A stretch of DNA of 64,000 bases, from NCBI GenBank assembly GCA_029990175.1, contig JARKIP010000064.1:13224001-13288000 (forward strand). The letters are read 5' to 3'. The stretch is from Petunia secreta (Eukaryota; Streptophyta; Magnoliopsida; Solanales; Solanaceae). This document shows positions 45,677-56,799 of the stretch, piece by piece (the stretch's first letter is position 1; each line of letters opens with the position of its first letter). A program made the position numbers and the translations under genes. Below the pieces are notes generated by a model. It saw only the letters and a program-made list of their open reading frames with translations, had not been told where the DNA came from and did no database searches.

Positions 45677-47819
45677 TTACACGACTCGGGATCCGGTTAG
45701 GCCGTGTGGGCACCCGACATCCTCCCCTAGATCCGTCGGGCGAACCCTTACCAATTAAATTAGGAAAATAAATATAACAATTCATAAATACAGACAAGAC
45801 TTTAAAAAACACAGACATACTGATACCTCTAAGCTGTACAAAAGAAATTAACTCTGACTACCCAACATACTAGGTTTAGGGCTATCCAGACTAGACATCT
45901 AAGAGTACACAAGAAGACAGATACCTCCTGAAGGGAGAAAAATGTATCTGAAATAATAAATAATAAACAATAAACTGGTGACCATCCGGAATAAAAGTTG
46001 GCTCACCCTGAAAGCTGAAGTCATCTTCGCTCCTTCACAACGTGGCGAACTCAATCCTGGAGCGAACCTGCCGAAATGAAATAGATAGACAAGAAACAAA
46101 CAACAAACAAGGGTGAGTCAAAAGGACTCAACAAGTGGGGCATACTAGCCACCTCAAAGAATAGGATAGCTAGCCAGGGAGAAGAAACATATAAACCAAA
46201 TTCCTCTTATTTAAATTATAAAAAGGCAGAGCCAGATAATGTATGACACCATAAATTTATAAACAACCAGGGACATATGATAGATAGAACATATAGGCAT
46301 CCTTAACATATCAACAATCAGGAATACATGACATATTCATGAAACATCGCACTATAATCGCACAATACACCGCAACCGATGCAATGAAATGGAATGAATG
46401 CAGTATGATACAATGGGGTCACATGTATCAAATTAATGGAGCGGAATCCTCCTACTCCAGGGCGGAATCCTCCTACCCTCAATATGATGCAATGGAGCGG
46501 AATCCTCCTACTCCAGGGCGGAATCCTCCTACCCTCAATATGATGCAATGGAGCGGAATCCTCCTGCTCCTGGGGCGGAATCCTCCTACCCTCAATATGA
46601 TGCAATGGAGCGGAATCCTCCTGCTCCTGGGGCGGAATACTCCTGCACCCAATATGATATGCAATGTAATGCATATAAATGCAATGTGATGCAATAATAA
46701 CCCTTCACCGGCCCGGGACTCTCATCGACAGCCGGAAAGTAGATGCCAACTCACAACCAGAGTACAATGCTCAGATCCTCAATGAAATACCAACAACAAG
46801 ACATAACATATAATATACAATGTAAATCTAAAGCTAAGGCGCAATGAGTATGCCTATCGGCATCTACACACGTAAGGAACACGTGGTAGATTATCCACGA
46901 GGCCAGGTGCCTCCAAAGAAATGGATATAAACACTTACCTCTTCCAAAAGTTAGCATTGCTAATCAACAACCGCTTTATCCTTTGGTTTCATTGCCAAAC
47001 GATCCCAATTTTTACTGTCAAAATATATTCAAACACACGTAATAAACTCAAATAATATATTAAGATCATTATCTAAATGTTTCAGGGTAAAAATTCTACT
47101 TTTCTCTGGCTCCTTTTCCTTTATTTTCTCCATTTTTTCGAATTTTTTGCGATATTACTTTCTTTTCTGCTCGATTTCCTTATCTCTGTTTTATATTGTA
47201 GCTTCTGTTCGTTTCGTAAAGCTAAGGACCCCCCACCGGCTCCATTTCTTTCTTTTCCTTTTCCTTTTCCTTTTCCTTTTCCTTTTTCTTTTCTCTTTTT
47301 TATTTTATTTTATTTTCTTTTCTTTTCGCGATGAAAATTAAAACGGAACTCTACGAAATTCGAAATAATTCCAAATTTCTCAAGCAAGTTATTACAAAAT
47401 ATATATATATATATATATAGTATACTCACTAAGGCGGATCTCAAATCGGGTTCCCGAAAATCAAGATGCGAATTTAAATGGAAAAATGTCAAATTATTTA
47501 AGTTTCAGCATTTTAGCGGAAACTAGCCGAACAACCTCGAAATTCGCTTTCGAAAAATTACAAAAGTCACAAATAATCATACGAACCTAGCGGCACTTTC
47601 GAATTTCAAATCGGAGCTCGTTGTCTAAAACCGAGCTCGAAAATCTCTTTTTGATATTTATCAATAATAAAACTGAAACCTTCTTCCGATGCCTACCAAA
47701 CGAGGTCTGATTTAGCTCAAATTTTACATCTAAGTCCAATGGATCTAACAAATATTTTAAAATTATCGGCACGCTAATCGGAGTCCTAACTCGCGAAACG
47801 ACTACCTAAGATCGTTTCA
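45677..47819 (-). repeat. solo LTR, Tekay-like, related to the 13059 element
   Basis: Exact ATTTG duplication (45672-45676, 47820-47824). Begins TTACACGACTCGG (first base pair altered from TGACACG) and ends AGATCGTTTCA. Closely similar to the 2602-bp LTRs but shorter (2143 bp) and diverged. Contains four hairpin units at 46438-46662, a (CCTTTT)n tract near 47255-47290 and (TA)n at 47399-47418. Lies between the gag start and 5' leader of element B. Confidence 0.9.
46438..46662. repeat. four tandem hairpin units in the solo LTR
   Basis: Same family as 13954-14238. Stems vary: GGAG/CTCC, AGGG/CCCT, GGG/CCC and in the last unit TGGG/CCCA, with the loop GGAATCCTCCT (GGAATACTCCT in the last). In the last unit the closing pair T-A replaces the A-T of the first two units. 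Confidence 0.9.
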
Positions 47820-47824
47820 ATTTG

Positions 47825-48791
47825 ATTGCACTCAATACACTCGTGTTTACACTCAATGATGGGCTTTTACTCACTCGAATATTCTCACCACACTTGCCTT
47901 TTACCTCCCTTGGCTAATGCAAGTTTCTCGTCGCACTCAAGTCTGATTTAACAATCAAACTCAATCCAATTCGAGATGGAAAAGAGTTGTTGTAGCAAAG
48001 AACGGATAAATAAAGCTAACGGATGGGAATTAGAAAAAGTCAACGAGATGAAAAGAGAAAGGTACGAATCAAGTTGGCACGAAACGAATTCGGATTTGGA
48101 TGAAATTTTGTTTATGATCTAGAAACTCACTGTACTGATGATGAGAATCGGGTTTGGTTGATTGGAAACTGTTCAGGGGCTGTTTCAAGCAATCTGTCTA
48201 AGAAAGCTATTTTTCTGGAAATTGTTGTTCTATGCGATCGCGTGTGAAGTGTCACGATCGCGATGAAGGAGTTTGCAGCAGGGCACGATCGTGAAGAGTG
48301 ATTAAATAATTGACCTGAACTATCGCACTTGACTTTGCGCGATCGCGTAGGCTTCTGAATCTTTATGCAGAATCCGTTTTTCCAGCTCCCCTTTTCACTT
48401 GAATCTTCACAAACCAGCTTGTTTTTGAACCAAATTTGAGATATATGATCCTTGGTTGTCCGCTAACAAACCCCAAAGGATGATTATTCAATAACAACAA
48501 CCAAAATACAAAAGCCCCAGATCAGTAGTTGATGAACTTGAAGAACCCTAATGTTTATTCTTCTAATTGATGCTCCAACCATTGTTTGTTGCTCAATTCG
48601 TTCAAGGTATGGCTTCTAGAATCAACTTTCAATAAATAGTAACAAAAATTTCATCCAAAGAAAACCTAAATCTATGACTCAATTTTTGGATTTTTGAATT
48701 TTTTGAGTTTTTGATTTTTTTTTTTTTTTGTAATTTTTGGATTTTGATAAACAAAACTTAGTTAGTACTTGTAAGAACAAATACTAATCCA
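47825..48791 (-). other. 5' leader of element B
   Basis: Non-coding sequence between PBS and gag, interrupted at its left by the solo LTR. Holds a cluster of GCGATCGCG/CACGATCGCG words at 48235-48350, similar to those in the LTR, and a long T-run near 48715-48730. No reading frame. Confidence 0.5.
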
Positions 48792-48803
48792 GCTCTAATA
48801 CCA
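48792..48803 (-). other. PBS of element B
   Basis: The minus strand reads TGGTATTAGAGC, one mismatch from the tRNA-iMet type site, two bases inside the 5' LTR. Confidence 0.8.
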
Positions 48804-48805
48804 AA

Positions 48806-49541
48806 TGATATGAATCAACAACTATGAAATAGAAAAGAACAAGAATTAAAAAGGAATTAAAGCAAGACCCACTTTAATTAGAAAAGATTAAAGAAGCAAA
48901 TTAAGGGTAAGGCCTAATTACCCTTTAATTGTCTAACAAAAGGAACCCAGACGAATTGATCCTCAATTGAATCAACATTCAATTGAAAATCACGGATTAA
49001 ATGCTTAAGCACAAGCTTAGCCAAGTTTTCTCGAATCAATATTCATCAAAAGCTAACCCTAGTAAATGTAGATAAAAGGGCTTAAATAGTGGTTCCTAAA
49101 ATGGCATAACATTGCTTAGTTGCCCCTGAAGTAGGATGCGACAAAGTAATTAAACTAAAATAGGCTTACTGATTTTTGTCTCAGTGCTATCGCGCCAACA
49201 CCTGCGTGATCGCGCAATATGAGCAACCAGAGCTTCGCGATCGCGGCTATGGTCACGCGATCGCAAAGAACCACTTTCTTCACCCTTTTTCAGCTTCTTG
49301 CGCGATCGCGTTTGAAGCCTCACGATCGCGCTGAACACTGTCAGGACCTTGCATGATCGCGTTTGTGCCCTCACGATCGTGCTGAATTGGTTCTGTATCT
49401 GATGCAGTGAGCATGTAAATAGGCCCTACAGTTTCTAGTATTTTCCCCAACAGCTCCAGTTTGGTGAATGCCGCTTGGTACTCTTGCAACTCCCTCGCTT
49501 GACTTCTTGTGAACGGTTTACCCACGAGTCGGGTTGCATCA
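48806..49541 (-). repeat. 5' LTR of element B
   Basis: 736 bp, TGATATGAATCAAC to GGTTGCATCA on the plus strand. The 3' LTR is 743 bp after its solo-LTR insert is removed. The GCGATCGC-rich part is 49190-49385. Confidence 0.9.
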
Positions 49542-49546
49542 TATAT

Positions 49547-49572
49547 CAATAATATTTGCTCAGTTTCTCACA
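49547..49572 (+). repeat. copia 5' LTR, last 26 bp
   Basis: CAATAATATTTGCTCAG to CTCACA, completing the LTR begun at 30803. The next bases, TGGTAATAGAGC (49573-49584), are a tRNA-iMet-type PBS with two mismatches. Confidence 0.9.
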
Positions 49573-49584
49573 TGGTAATAGAGC

Positions 49585-50600
49585 ATTGGTGAGGAAAAAA
49601 AGTTTCAGGTCGTCACTATTCCATTTCGGTGACTATTCACGATGGATTTTCTCTCTAGTAGTGTCGTGTGAATTCTGACACAACCATAAGGACCGTCTCA
49701 TTGTTCCGACCAAACCCCAGTAAAATCTCTGTCAAATCACGAACCACGCACCCTCACGCACCGTTTGAATTACCATCACCGACGAGGTTTTCTGTCCATA
49801 TGCCGGCGCGTGTGGCTTTTTCTGGCTACTTTTCAAGTCAATTTTTTTTTCTTTTGTGGTAACCCGTCCATTCTGAGTCTGACCCACTGAGTTTCAGCTA
49901 ATTCTGGCCACCTCCGACGGTATAGTAGTATTTTTATGGCATTGTTCCCAGAATTTGCCAACTGCTCTTTGGATTTTTCTTGGGTCGATTGAAGTAATCA
50001 TCCCCGGTATATTTTAGCATTAAAGTATATATTCTCGGCCTTCGTTGAGTATTACCACAATTTTTCTTTCATTCAAGGGTCGTTTGGTTGGAGGGATTAA
50101 TGAAAGTGGGATATCCCATGATTTTGGGATAAACTATATCATGGGATCAAACTTTGGATAAAGTATGGAATAACTTATCCCACCCTTCCTATGGGATAGC
50201 TTATCCCACACTTTATCCCATAAATATAGGATAACTTTATCCCATTTTACCTTATACCGGTGACCAAACACGGGATAAATTTAGTCCCATTTCTTATCTC
50301 GGGATTATAATCCCAATCCCACCTACCAAACATCCCTTCAGGATTTTACCAAGGTTTCAATATCCCTTCTTGCCAGAACATTTTCAGATTACCTAAATGT
50401 TCAAGATATTTTCCAGTGACTCCGCAATGTCGCTTGGAGTTGATGTTTGGCTTAAAAATTTGTGAGATCGAATACTTTGAATAATCAGATGGTTTCATTA
50501 GTTGATTATATTGAGTTTTTTCAGCACAAACATAAACAGACGTTTCCTAATATAGCTTCTGCTATTCAAACAATAAATAGTGTGACTTGCTTCACACAAT
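49585..50600 (+). other. copia leader and gag remnant
   Basis: Mostly without copia gag motifs; only the tail (YIEFFQHKHKQTFPNIASAI, about 50500-50560) looks like the end of gag before protease. A Tourist-like MITE is inserted at 50076-50337. The bulk of gag seems to be deleted. Confidence 0.5.
50076..50337. mobile_element. Tourist-like MITE
   Basis: 262 bp with terminal inverted repeats AGGGTCGTTTGGTTGG and (reversed) AGGGATGTTTGGTAGG, flanked by TCA (50073-50075, 50338-50340). The interior is rich in GGGATA/TATCCC words forming further inverted repeats. The TCA duplication differs from the usual TWA, so PIF/Harbinger is probable, not certain. Confidence 0.7.
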
Positions 50601-51430
50601 CTTCTTCTCTCAGCCTTAGGATTGATTCAGGTGCATCAGATAACATCTCTAGTAAGAAATTAGTTTTCTCTACTATTTCTTATTCGTAATCACTGTCAAC
50701 CGTCACAATGGCCAATGGATCTCAAACCATGGCTACTGGAATAGGTCAAGTTATCCCACTTCCATCCTTAACTTTGAATTCTATTATTTATCTTCCTGGT
50801 TTCCCTTTTAATCTTATATCTATTAGTTGCTTGTCCCAAACACTTAACCGCTCAGTAACATTCTCTAATAACTCTATTGTCATACAGGAACACAACACAT
50901 GACAAATTATTGGTACTAGACGTGAATTACGTAGACTTTATTATCTTACCCTTCCTAAATCCTCAATAGCTTGTCCTACTTCAGGTTCACCGGATTTATT
51001 ACGTAGATGGTTAGGACATCCTAATTTATCAAAACTTCAGAGAATCTCACTTGTCTACTTTAGAGTGTGAGTCTTTTCAACTCGGTAAGCATACTGGTTC
51101 TTCTTTCCTAGATGTCTTAATGATCGAGTAGAGTCTCCTTTCACTTTAGTTCATTCTGATTTTTGGGGTCATAGTCGCACCAGCTCTACTTTGGGACAAT
51201 TCATGAAGTCGCATGGGATTATTCATCAAATATCTTGTCCTTACACATCTCAACAAAATGAAGTAGCTGAAAGGAAGAATAGGCATCTCATTGAAACTAC
51301 CCGTACCCTACTCATGCAATCTCATGTTTCGTTGCATTTTTTAGGGGGATGCAGTTCTCACATCATGCTATTTCATTAATAATATGCCTTCTTCAACTAT
51401 CCAAAATAAAGTTTCGCACTCTATTTTGTT
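50601..51430 (+). pseudogene. copia protease and integrase
   Basis: Protease active site SLRIDSGASDNISSKK near 50612-50660 and LPGFPFNLISISCLSQTLNR after a stop. The pre-integrase region is read as RELRRLYYLTLPKSS and LGHPNLSKLQRIS; its Cys motif is lost in a frameshift. Integrase is read as FTLVHSDFWGHSRTSSTLG (first Asp), a deletion, then SHGIIHQISCPYTSQQNEVA then ERKNRHLIETTRTLLM, whose E is catalytic. The part with the second Asp is missing. Confidence 0.85.
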
Positions 51431-52060
51431 CCCATAATCTCCTTTGTTCGCTCTTCCACCTCAAGACTTTGGGAGCACTTGTTTTGTCAAAATCTTACTC
51501 CAGGAAAAGACAAACTAGCTCCCCGTGCTCATAAGTGTGTATTTTGGGTTATTCAAGGGTGAAAAGGGATATAGATGTTACTCACCTGACCTCCAACGGT
51601 ACCTTATGTTCGTTGATGTGACATTTTTTGAAACGAACCATGCTTCACGGCGTCGGGTGACTACCGAGATATTTCTAAGTATTTACTAGTTCCATTGTTT
51701 CTCCTACATATCCATCCTCTGTATACTCTCTTTCTATAGCTTCACCACATACAGTTACTTCTCACACAGTTCCACCTTCTCCACCACCTACAGTTTCTCC
51801 TCCTACAACTACTACTACCTCAAAGCCACCACTTCAGACTTATCATCATTATCCACGTCCAATATCTAGCCCAAATGATTCACGTCCTACACCAGATTCT
51901 TCTCCTACTACGGACCTGCCTCTACTTAGTTTACCAATTGCACTTCAAAAAGGTACGTAAATACATATCCTATTCAAATCCTCATTATGTGGGGTTGAGC
52001 TATCATCGCCTATCCTCATATCATCAGGTCTTTTTGTCGTCTTTGTAATCTATTTTTGTA
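51431..52060 (+). pseudogene. copia integrase C-terminus and Ser/Pro-rich linker
   Basis: Read across frames as APRAHKCVFWVIQG and DISKYLLVPLF, then a long Pro/Ser/Thr-coding stretch between integrase and RT (many TCTCC/CCACC words at 51710-51930), usual in plant copia elements. Numerous stops. Confidence 0.6.
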
Positions 52061-52965
52061 CCTAAGTCTACAGGTGAAGCACTCTCTCATCCAGGATGGA
52101 TACAGGTTATGATTAATGAGATGTCTGCTCTACATGCTAGTGGTATTTTAGAGCTTGTTCCTCATCATCCAGGTAGTCTACTGATGGTTGTCGATGGGTT
52201 TATGCAGTCAAGGTTGGTCCAGATGACCAAATTGATCGGCTTAAGGCCCGCTTGGTTGAAAAAGGTTATATTCATATATTTGGGCTTGATTACAGTGACA
52301 CATTCTCTCGGTTGCTAAAATAGTGTCTGACCTTCTATTTTTATCCATGATGGCTGTCCGTCATTGGCCTCTTTATCAGCTGGATATTAACAATGATTTT
52401 CTCCAGGGTGATCTTCATGAGGAGGTTTATATGGAGAAACCACCTAGTTTTGTTGCTCAGGGGGAGACTGGTGGTCTTGTGTGTCGATTGCATCAGTCGT
52501 TTTACGATTTAAAATAATCTCTTCGAGCCTGGTTTGGCAAGTTTAGCACAGTTGTTTAGAAGTTTGGCATGACTCATAGTAAAGCTGATTACTCTTTCTT
52601 CTATCGGCATTCTGGTCCAAACCTGTGTATTTATTAGGTGGTCTATGTTGATGATATCATTATCATTATCACTGGGATGACCATGATGGTATCTCTAAAC
52701 TAAAACATAATCTTTTTTTTGGCACTTCCAGACTAAGAATCTAGGCAGGTTGAAGTATTTTCTAGGTATCGAGGTTGCTCAATCAAAGTCGGGTATTGTT
52801 ATTTCACAGCGAAAGTATGCCTTAGACATTCTTGAAAAAATAGAAATGAAAGGTTGTAGACCTGTTGATACTCATATGGATCCGAATGTTAAGCTTATGC
52901 CAGGACAGAGGGAGCCACTTAATGATCCTGCAAGATATAGGCGGTTGGTTGGTAAGTTGAACTAA
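52061..52965 (+). pseudogene. copia reverse transcriptase
   Basis: Blocks in order: HPGWIQVMINEMSALHASGI with LELVPHHPG; then ARLVEKGYIHIFGLDYSDTF in another frame; LYQLDINNDFLQGDLHEEVY with MEKPPSF; CRLHQSFYDLK, stop; the catalytic VYVDDIIII at about 52641-52667; and LKYFLGIEVAQSKSGIVISQ then RKYALDILEKIEMKGCRPVD. The catalytic Asp pair is present but the frame is broken by at least four stops or shifts. Confidence 0.88.
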
Positions 52966-53580
52966 CTCACAGTGACTCGACCTGATATTTCATTTCCTGT
53001 GAGTATGTTTAGTCAATTTATGGACTCTCTGTGTGAATCATCTCCGTGTGAGATTCATAAGGATGCAGTTGTTCGCATTCTTCGATATATAAAATCTTCC
53101 CCAAATGAAGGATTGCTTTTTAAGGATCGAGGCCATGAATGGATTGTCGGATGCACGGATGCTGATTAGGCAGGATGTCCTTATGATAGACGTTCTACCT
53201 CTGGCTATTATTTTCCGGTTGGAGGAAATTTGGTATCTTAGAAAAGTAAGAAATAAAATATTGTTGCCCGATCTAATGTAGAAGAAGAATATCGAGCAAT
53301 GGCAGTAGCTACTTGAAAATTGATTTGGATCAAACAAATACTAAGAGAATTGAAGTTTTGAGCGATCAGTCATACATATTGCATCAAATCCAGTGTTCCA
53401 TGAGAGGACTTCACATTGAGATTAATTATCACTTCGTTAGAGAGAAGATACTCTCAGGAGACATTGTTATAAATTTGTGAAGTCATGTGATCAACTTGCA
53501 GATAATTTCACCAAGTTTCTTACTGGTTTACGTATTTGTTATATTTGTAACAAGCTCGGTACATATAATTTATTTGCACC
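52966..53580 (+). pseudogene. copia RNase H
   Basis: TRPDISFPVSMFSQFMDSLC, VVRILRYIKSSPNEGLLFKD and WIVGCTDAD then a stop where WAG would follow, SGYYFPVGGN-like and SNVEEEYRAMA in later frames. CTDAD, EEEYRAMA (usually AEAEYRAMA) and the tail before the PPT are standard for copia RNase H. Confidence 0.85.
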
Positions 53581-53592
53581 GAGTTGGGGGGT

Positions 53593-53745
53593 TGTTTGAA
53601 AACCTAAGTTATACATAACTAGGATTGACACAGTAGTCCCAATTGGGAAAGGATTTTAATTATATCATGTATAGTATTTGTAAACTGGTATCTTTGTAAA
53701 TACTCTTTAGGTGATATATCAATAATATTTGCTCAATTTCTCATA
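53593..53745 (+). repeat. copia 3' LTR
   Basis: 153 bp, TGTTTGAAAACC to TCTCATA, matching the two-piece 5' LTR with a modest number of changes. GAGTTGGGGGGT just before is the PPT. Confidence 0.9.
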
Positions 53746-54005
53746 CTAGACTATTAATCCCTTGAATTAATCTTATTCTATGCTACCTTGTTTGTTACTT
53801 TATTGTTAATTTCTTATAATTTAGTCATTACTAAAAACCAACTTAAAGATAAAAACTTTAGAAGTTAATCGAATAGATAATTTAGTTAGAATAGCAACTA
53901 GATTTTGAATGTCTTCTGTGGGATTCGACCTTAGGGCTTCAATTATGGAGCTAGTTTTTCCGCAACCACTTAGTCTCTTTTATAGGACGTGGTTGGACGT
54001 AATCA
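53746..54005 (+). repeat. 3' LTR of the Athila-like element, right part
   Basis: CTAGACTATTAATCCCTTGA onward matches 25645-25901, including GGGATTCGACCT and a terminal GACGTAATCA. It ends the Athila-like element; element C sequence follows. Confidence 0.85.
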
Positions 54006-54719
54006 GTTTGTGATCACGGCTAACGCAAGCTTCTCCAACTTCTTAAACCGAGTTTCAGCTTCTTGCAAAGAGTTACCAATATGGGAGACTGACCTCATTT
54101 ATCCTCCCATGCGAGTGCGACACCTTTTGTTACCTTCATGATTGCGAAGTTTAACAAGAGTCGCTCTCTGACAAATGAACATTGCTCAGTGCGGCGATAC
54201 GGCTGATGAGCGCTTTGACTTCGGACTCACTCTTAAGCACTTACGGGTATTAACGTGCCTGTCTTTGGGTGGCTCTACTACCATGGGAACCTGACCTTTG
54301 GGCATCATCATGCCTCTCTACTATAAAGGGGACGCTGGGTCCAAAACAAAAAATAGGACGCTGGGTTCGTAAGCGACTATACACATCAACAAGAATTGAA
54401 CAAAGGGACATCATGTCCAAACTATTAGCTACCTGATCTCTTCCCCTCAGCATCCAGATCAGATAGAGAATGACTCAAATGCGTTTGGCCCTAAGACTCA
54501 GGGGTCTCTGAATATGACTGTTGAGGTTTCTCTTAGATTAGGGTCATGGATGCCCATTGTCTAGTGAGGATTCACATATTTTGGTTTCTCTACTTCGACT
54601 ATGCTTGTGATAGCAGTTTTGTAGCACTCCTTCGAAATCTGTTGTTCTCTTCGAATCTCTTTTATTCCCTATTTAGTAGGGTACTTGACTATCTGACGAA
54701 AGATTTTCGGAACTGCTCC

Positions 54720-56640
54720 CATCTCGTGTATCTAAGGCTTCCCAATTATGATGTTATATCGGATGTCGTCTGCCATCACTTGGAATGACTTGAACGTTAA
54801 CACCCCGGGCATATAGATTGGTAAAGCCGGACAATGTATATGAAATCACGACTATCTGGTCCGTAGCCTTCATGACTTGCACTACTTACTTCCTGATGAT
54901 GTTCACAATACTCCCAACATCAACAAGGACGCGCTTTACTTTCGAACCTCCTATCTTTAATATGACGACCTAGGTATGATGGTGTGGAAAAAAAAATTGT
55001 TGGCATCCTTATCTTCGAAAAGGACCATGTTGTTGTGGACCTCCTTCTTGCCAGCTTTGATAGCCTCGCAGACTATCGTACTGCTGTCTGAATTGATTTT
55101 GATCTCAGGTCCTCCAATTATAATGTTGATGGATTTTTCACCTCTGCCAATTCTGGGGGCTGCTTTACATCCCTGTTCCTTGCATACATTTATTTTCCTT
55201 TGTTTGATACCAGTTTTTGAGGTGTCCCTTATTGAGGAGATGAGCTACTTCGAGTATATGAGCCCTACAGTTAGCAGTGCCATGTCTAAGGTCTCGGTGA
55301 GACTCGCAATAGATATAGGATCCCTTCTGACTGGATCCGCTCTCATATCTTTGGCCAAATGGGCTTGCGTCCTTTTGAGGTGGTTCTTCACAAAATCAAC
55401 TGCATTCACGCAAAGGCGAAGATCCTCAAACCTTTAAACTTTGGGCCCTTTCACAGAGTATGTATATCCCCCACTTCCTTGTAAGCTTGTCCTTTGGGCA
55501 TCGTCGTGCCTATTCATCAATCTTGGTATGTTTGAGCGAGACTCCCTTTTCTTCTAGTCTTGCGGTCATCAGACCTATCATTTTCAGTAGAGTCGCCTGC
55601 GTGGCTTGATGTCATTCCTCTTTAGGATGATCTAATTGAATCAACCTCAATCATGAGCATTTAACTGTACTAATGATACACATCGTTCCATGTCTTTGTC
55701 CGGTGCTCTTGCAGACTCTTCTGCAATTCTTAGATGGCCATTGAGCCCCTAATGTTCAGGCTTTTGGCGAAGGACACAGTCGCTGTGTTGTCTGACATTA
55801 TAGGTAGTGTCATCTGCTCCTTTTGGAACCTCTCTTGGCAATCCTTAAGCAATTCACCATCTTTTTATTTAATCTCGAAGATATCCTCCATCATCTTTTC
55901 TCGCTTTTGGGCAATAGAGTGAGCTTTTATGAACTGGTCTGCATTTGTGCGGACGACTCTATCTATCCTGCAGGTAGCTGAGTGTACCAAGTCAGTGCTC
56001 CTTTTGTCAAGGTGGAGCCGAACTTTTTTACCATATCGTTGGGATTTATTCCTTTTTCAAGTCATTGCTCTTGATTGCTTTGACGTAAGCAGACACACGG
56101 TCATTAGGGCCCGTGGTGCCATCATACTTAGGTATGTCGGGCATTCGAAATATCTTTGGTACTTGGATCATCATGGGTCTAGGTTTGTAGGATTGCTGAG
56201 AAAACTTGTCTTCATCGGTCTTTGTTATTACGGAAGGAGGTCATGGATTTGATCTATTCGCTCGTCTCCTTCAATTGTTGAATAAGTTTCTTGTACGAGA
56301 GCGGGCTCCGTCTTTGCTGGAATAGTAGCCGCATAGAAACTTCCTAGCTCTACGTTCGTAGTTTATCCATCGCGCCACGGATGCTGGCTTGTTTCCTGAG
56401 ATCCTTGATCCTCATGGAGATTCTAGCCTTGGCGCTGAATTTGTGATGGCCTCTTCCAGATGCCTAGATAGCGTGTCAGCCAGCAGTATCAATTGTTGCT
56501 GCTGCGCCTTGATGAGTTTGTCGATCGCCTCTTCTAACATGTTTTTGGCTATACCTGAGCTTTCTCTTTGAGATGGGTCTCCCTCGTGGGATCACGGCTC
56601 ATAGTCAATGTGATCTTCCTCCACTTCTAGATCTATCGCC
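54720..56640 (-). pseudogene. gag and protease relic of element C
   Basis: Protease, minus strand at about 54970-54720: KVKRVLVDVGSIVNIIRK and FQVMADDIRYNIIIGKP, parallel to element A (VLIDDGSSVNII, FQVMKGEMAYNVILG), but with VDVGS in place of the active-site triplet. Gag finger at about 55312-55205: YCESHRDLRHGTANCRAHIL with EVAHLLNKGHLKN. Gag body 55440-56640 is legible only in fragments. Plus-strand open stretches here (such as 54976-55437) are the shadow of this relic. Confidence 0.65.
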
Positions 56641-56778
56641 TTCTTAATAAGATCAGGGTCATGTTCATTGGGTCCCTTGGCTACCTCATCTGATGCCAAG
56701 GCGGTATTACGCGGGAGTCCGTCATTGTCTTATAACATGGTTGGATTGGTTTCTTTGGAATAACAAGGAATTGCATGT

Positions 56779-56797
56779 GCCCTGTAGTGGGTGCCAA
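56779..56797 (-). other. PBS of element C
   Basis: The minus strand reads TTGGCACCCACTACAGGGC right after the LTR. It resembles the TTGGCGCC-type site of element A with changes. Confidence 0.55.
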
Positions 56798-56799
56798 GC

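Larger units (their letters stand above)
30929..49541 (-). mobile_element. Ty3/gypsy element B with four solo LTRs and a MITE inside
   Basis: Exact TATAT duplication (30924-30928, 49542-49546). 3' LTR at 30929-31412 plus 34841-35099; 5' LTR at 48806-49541. The minus-strand order gag, protease, RT, RNase H, integrase fits Ty3/gypsy. The integrase C-terminus reads GDWVWVH and GPFQ(I)LERLNDNAYKVDL in the minus strand near 35340-35170, the GPY/F-type module seen in chromoviruses; the clade is left open. Insertions bring it from about 7.4 kb to 18.6 kb. Confidence 0.9.
30803..53745 (+). mobile_element. Ty1/copia element, degenerate, split by element B
   Basis: Target duplication CTAGC (30798-30802) and CTAGA (53746-53750). 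The 152-bp 5' LTR is in two pieces (30803-30928 and 49547-49572); the 153-bp 3' LTR is 53593-53745. The PBS follows the 5' LTR, and GTTGGGGGG precedes the 3' LTR as PPT. Coding order is protease, integrase, RT, RNase H, the copia order. Many stops mark it as dead. I do not assign a lineage. Confidence 0.88.
24805..54005 (+). mobile_element. Athila-like Ty3/gypsy element, pol-deleted, with nested insertions
   Basis: Plus-strand element: 5' LTR about 24805-25901, a decayed PBS, gag, protease, the characteristic 3' non-coding block, a purine tract and a 3' LTR (29941-30802 plus 53746-54005). The start coordinate is approximate because the LTR copies diverge there, and no matching target duplication was found. 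RT, RNase H and integrase are absent. The 3' LTR is split by the copia element at 30803. Confidence 0.8.

Noticed and set aside
47254..47334. Proline/phenylalanine-rich frame from CCTTTT repeats
   Set aside because: Microsatellite in a solo LTR, not a gene.
54976..55437. 153-codon plus-strand frame
   Set aside because: The minus strand here encodes the gag finger (YCESHRDLRHGTANC) of element C, so the plus frame is a shadow.
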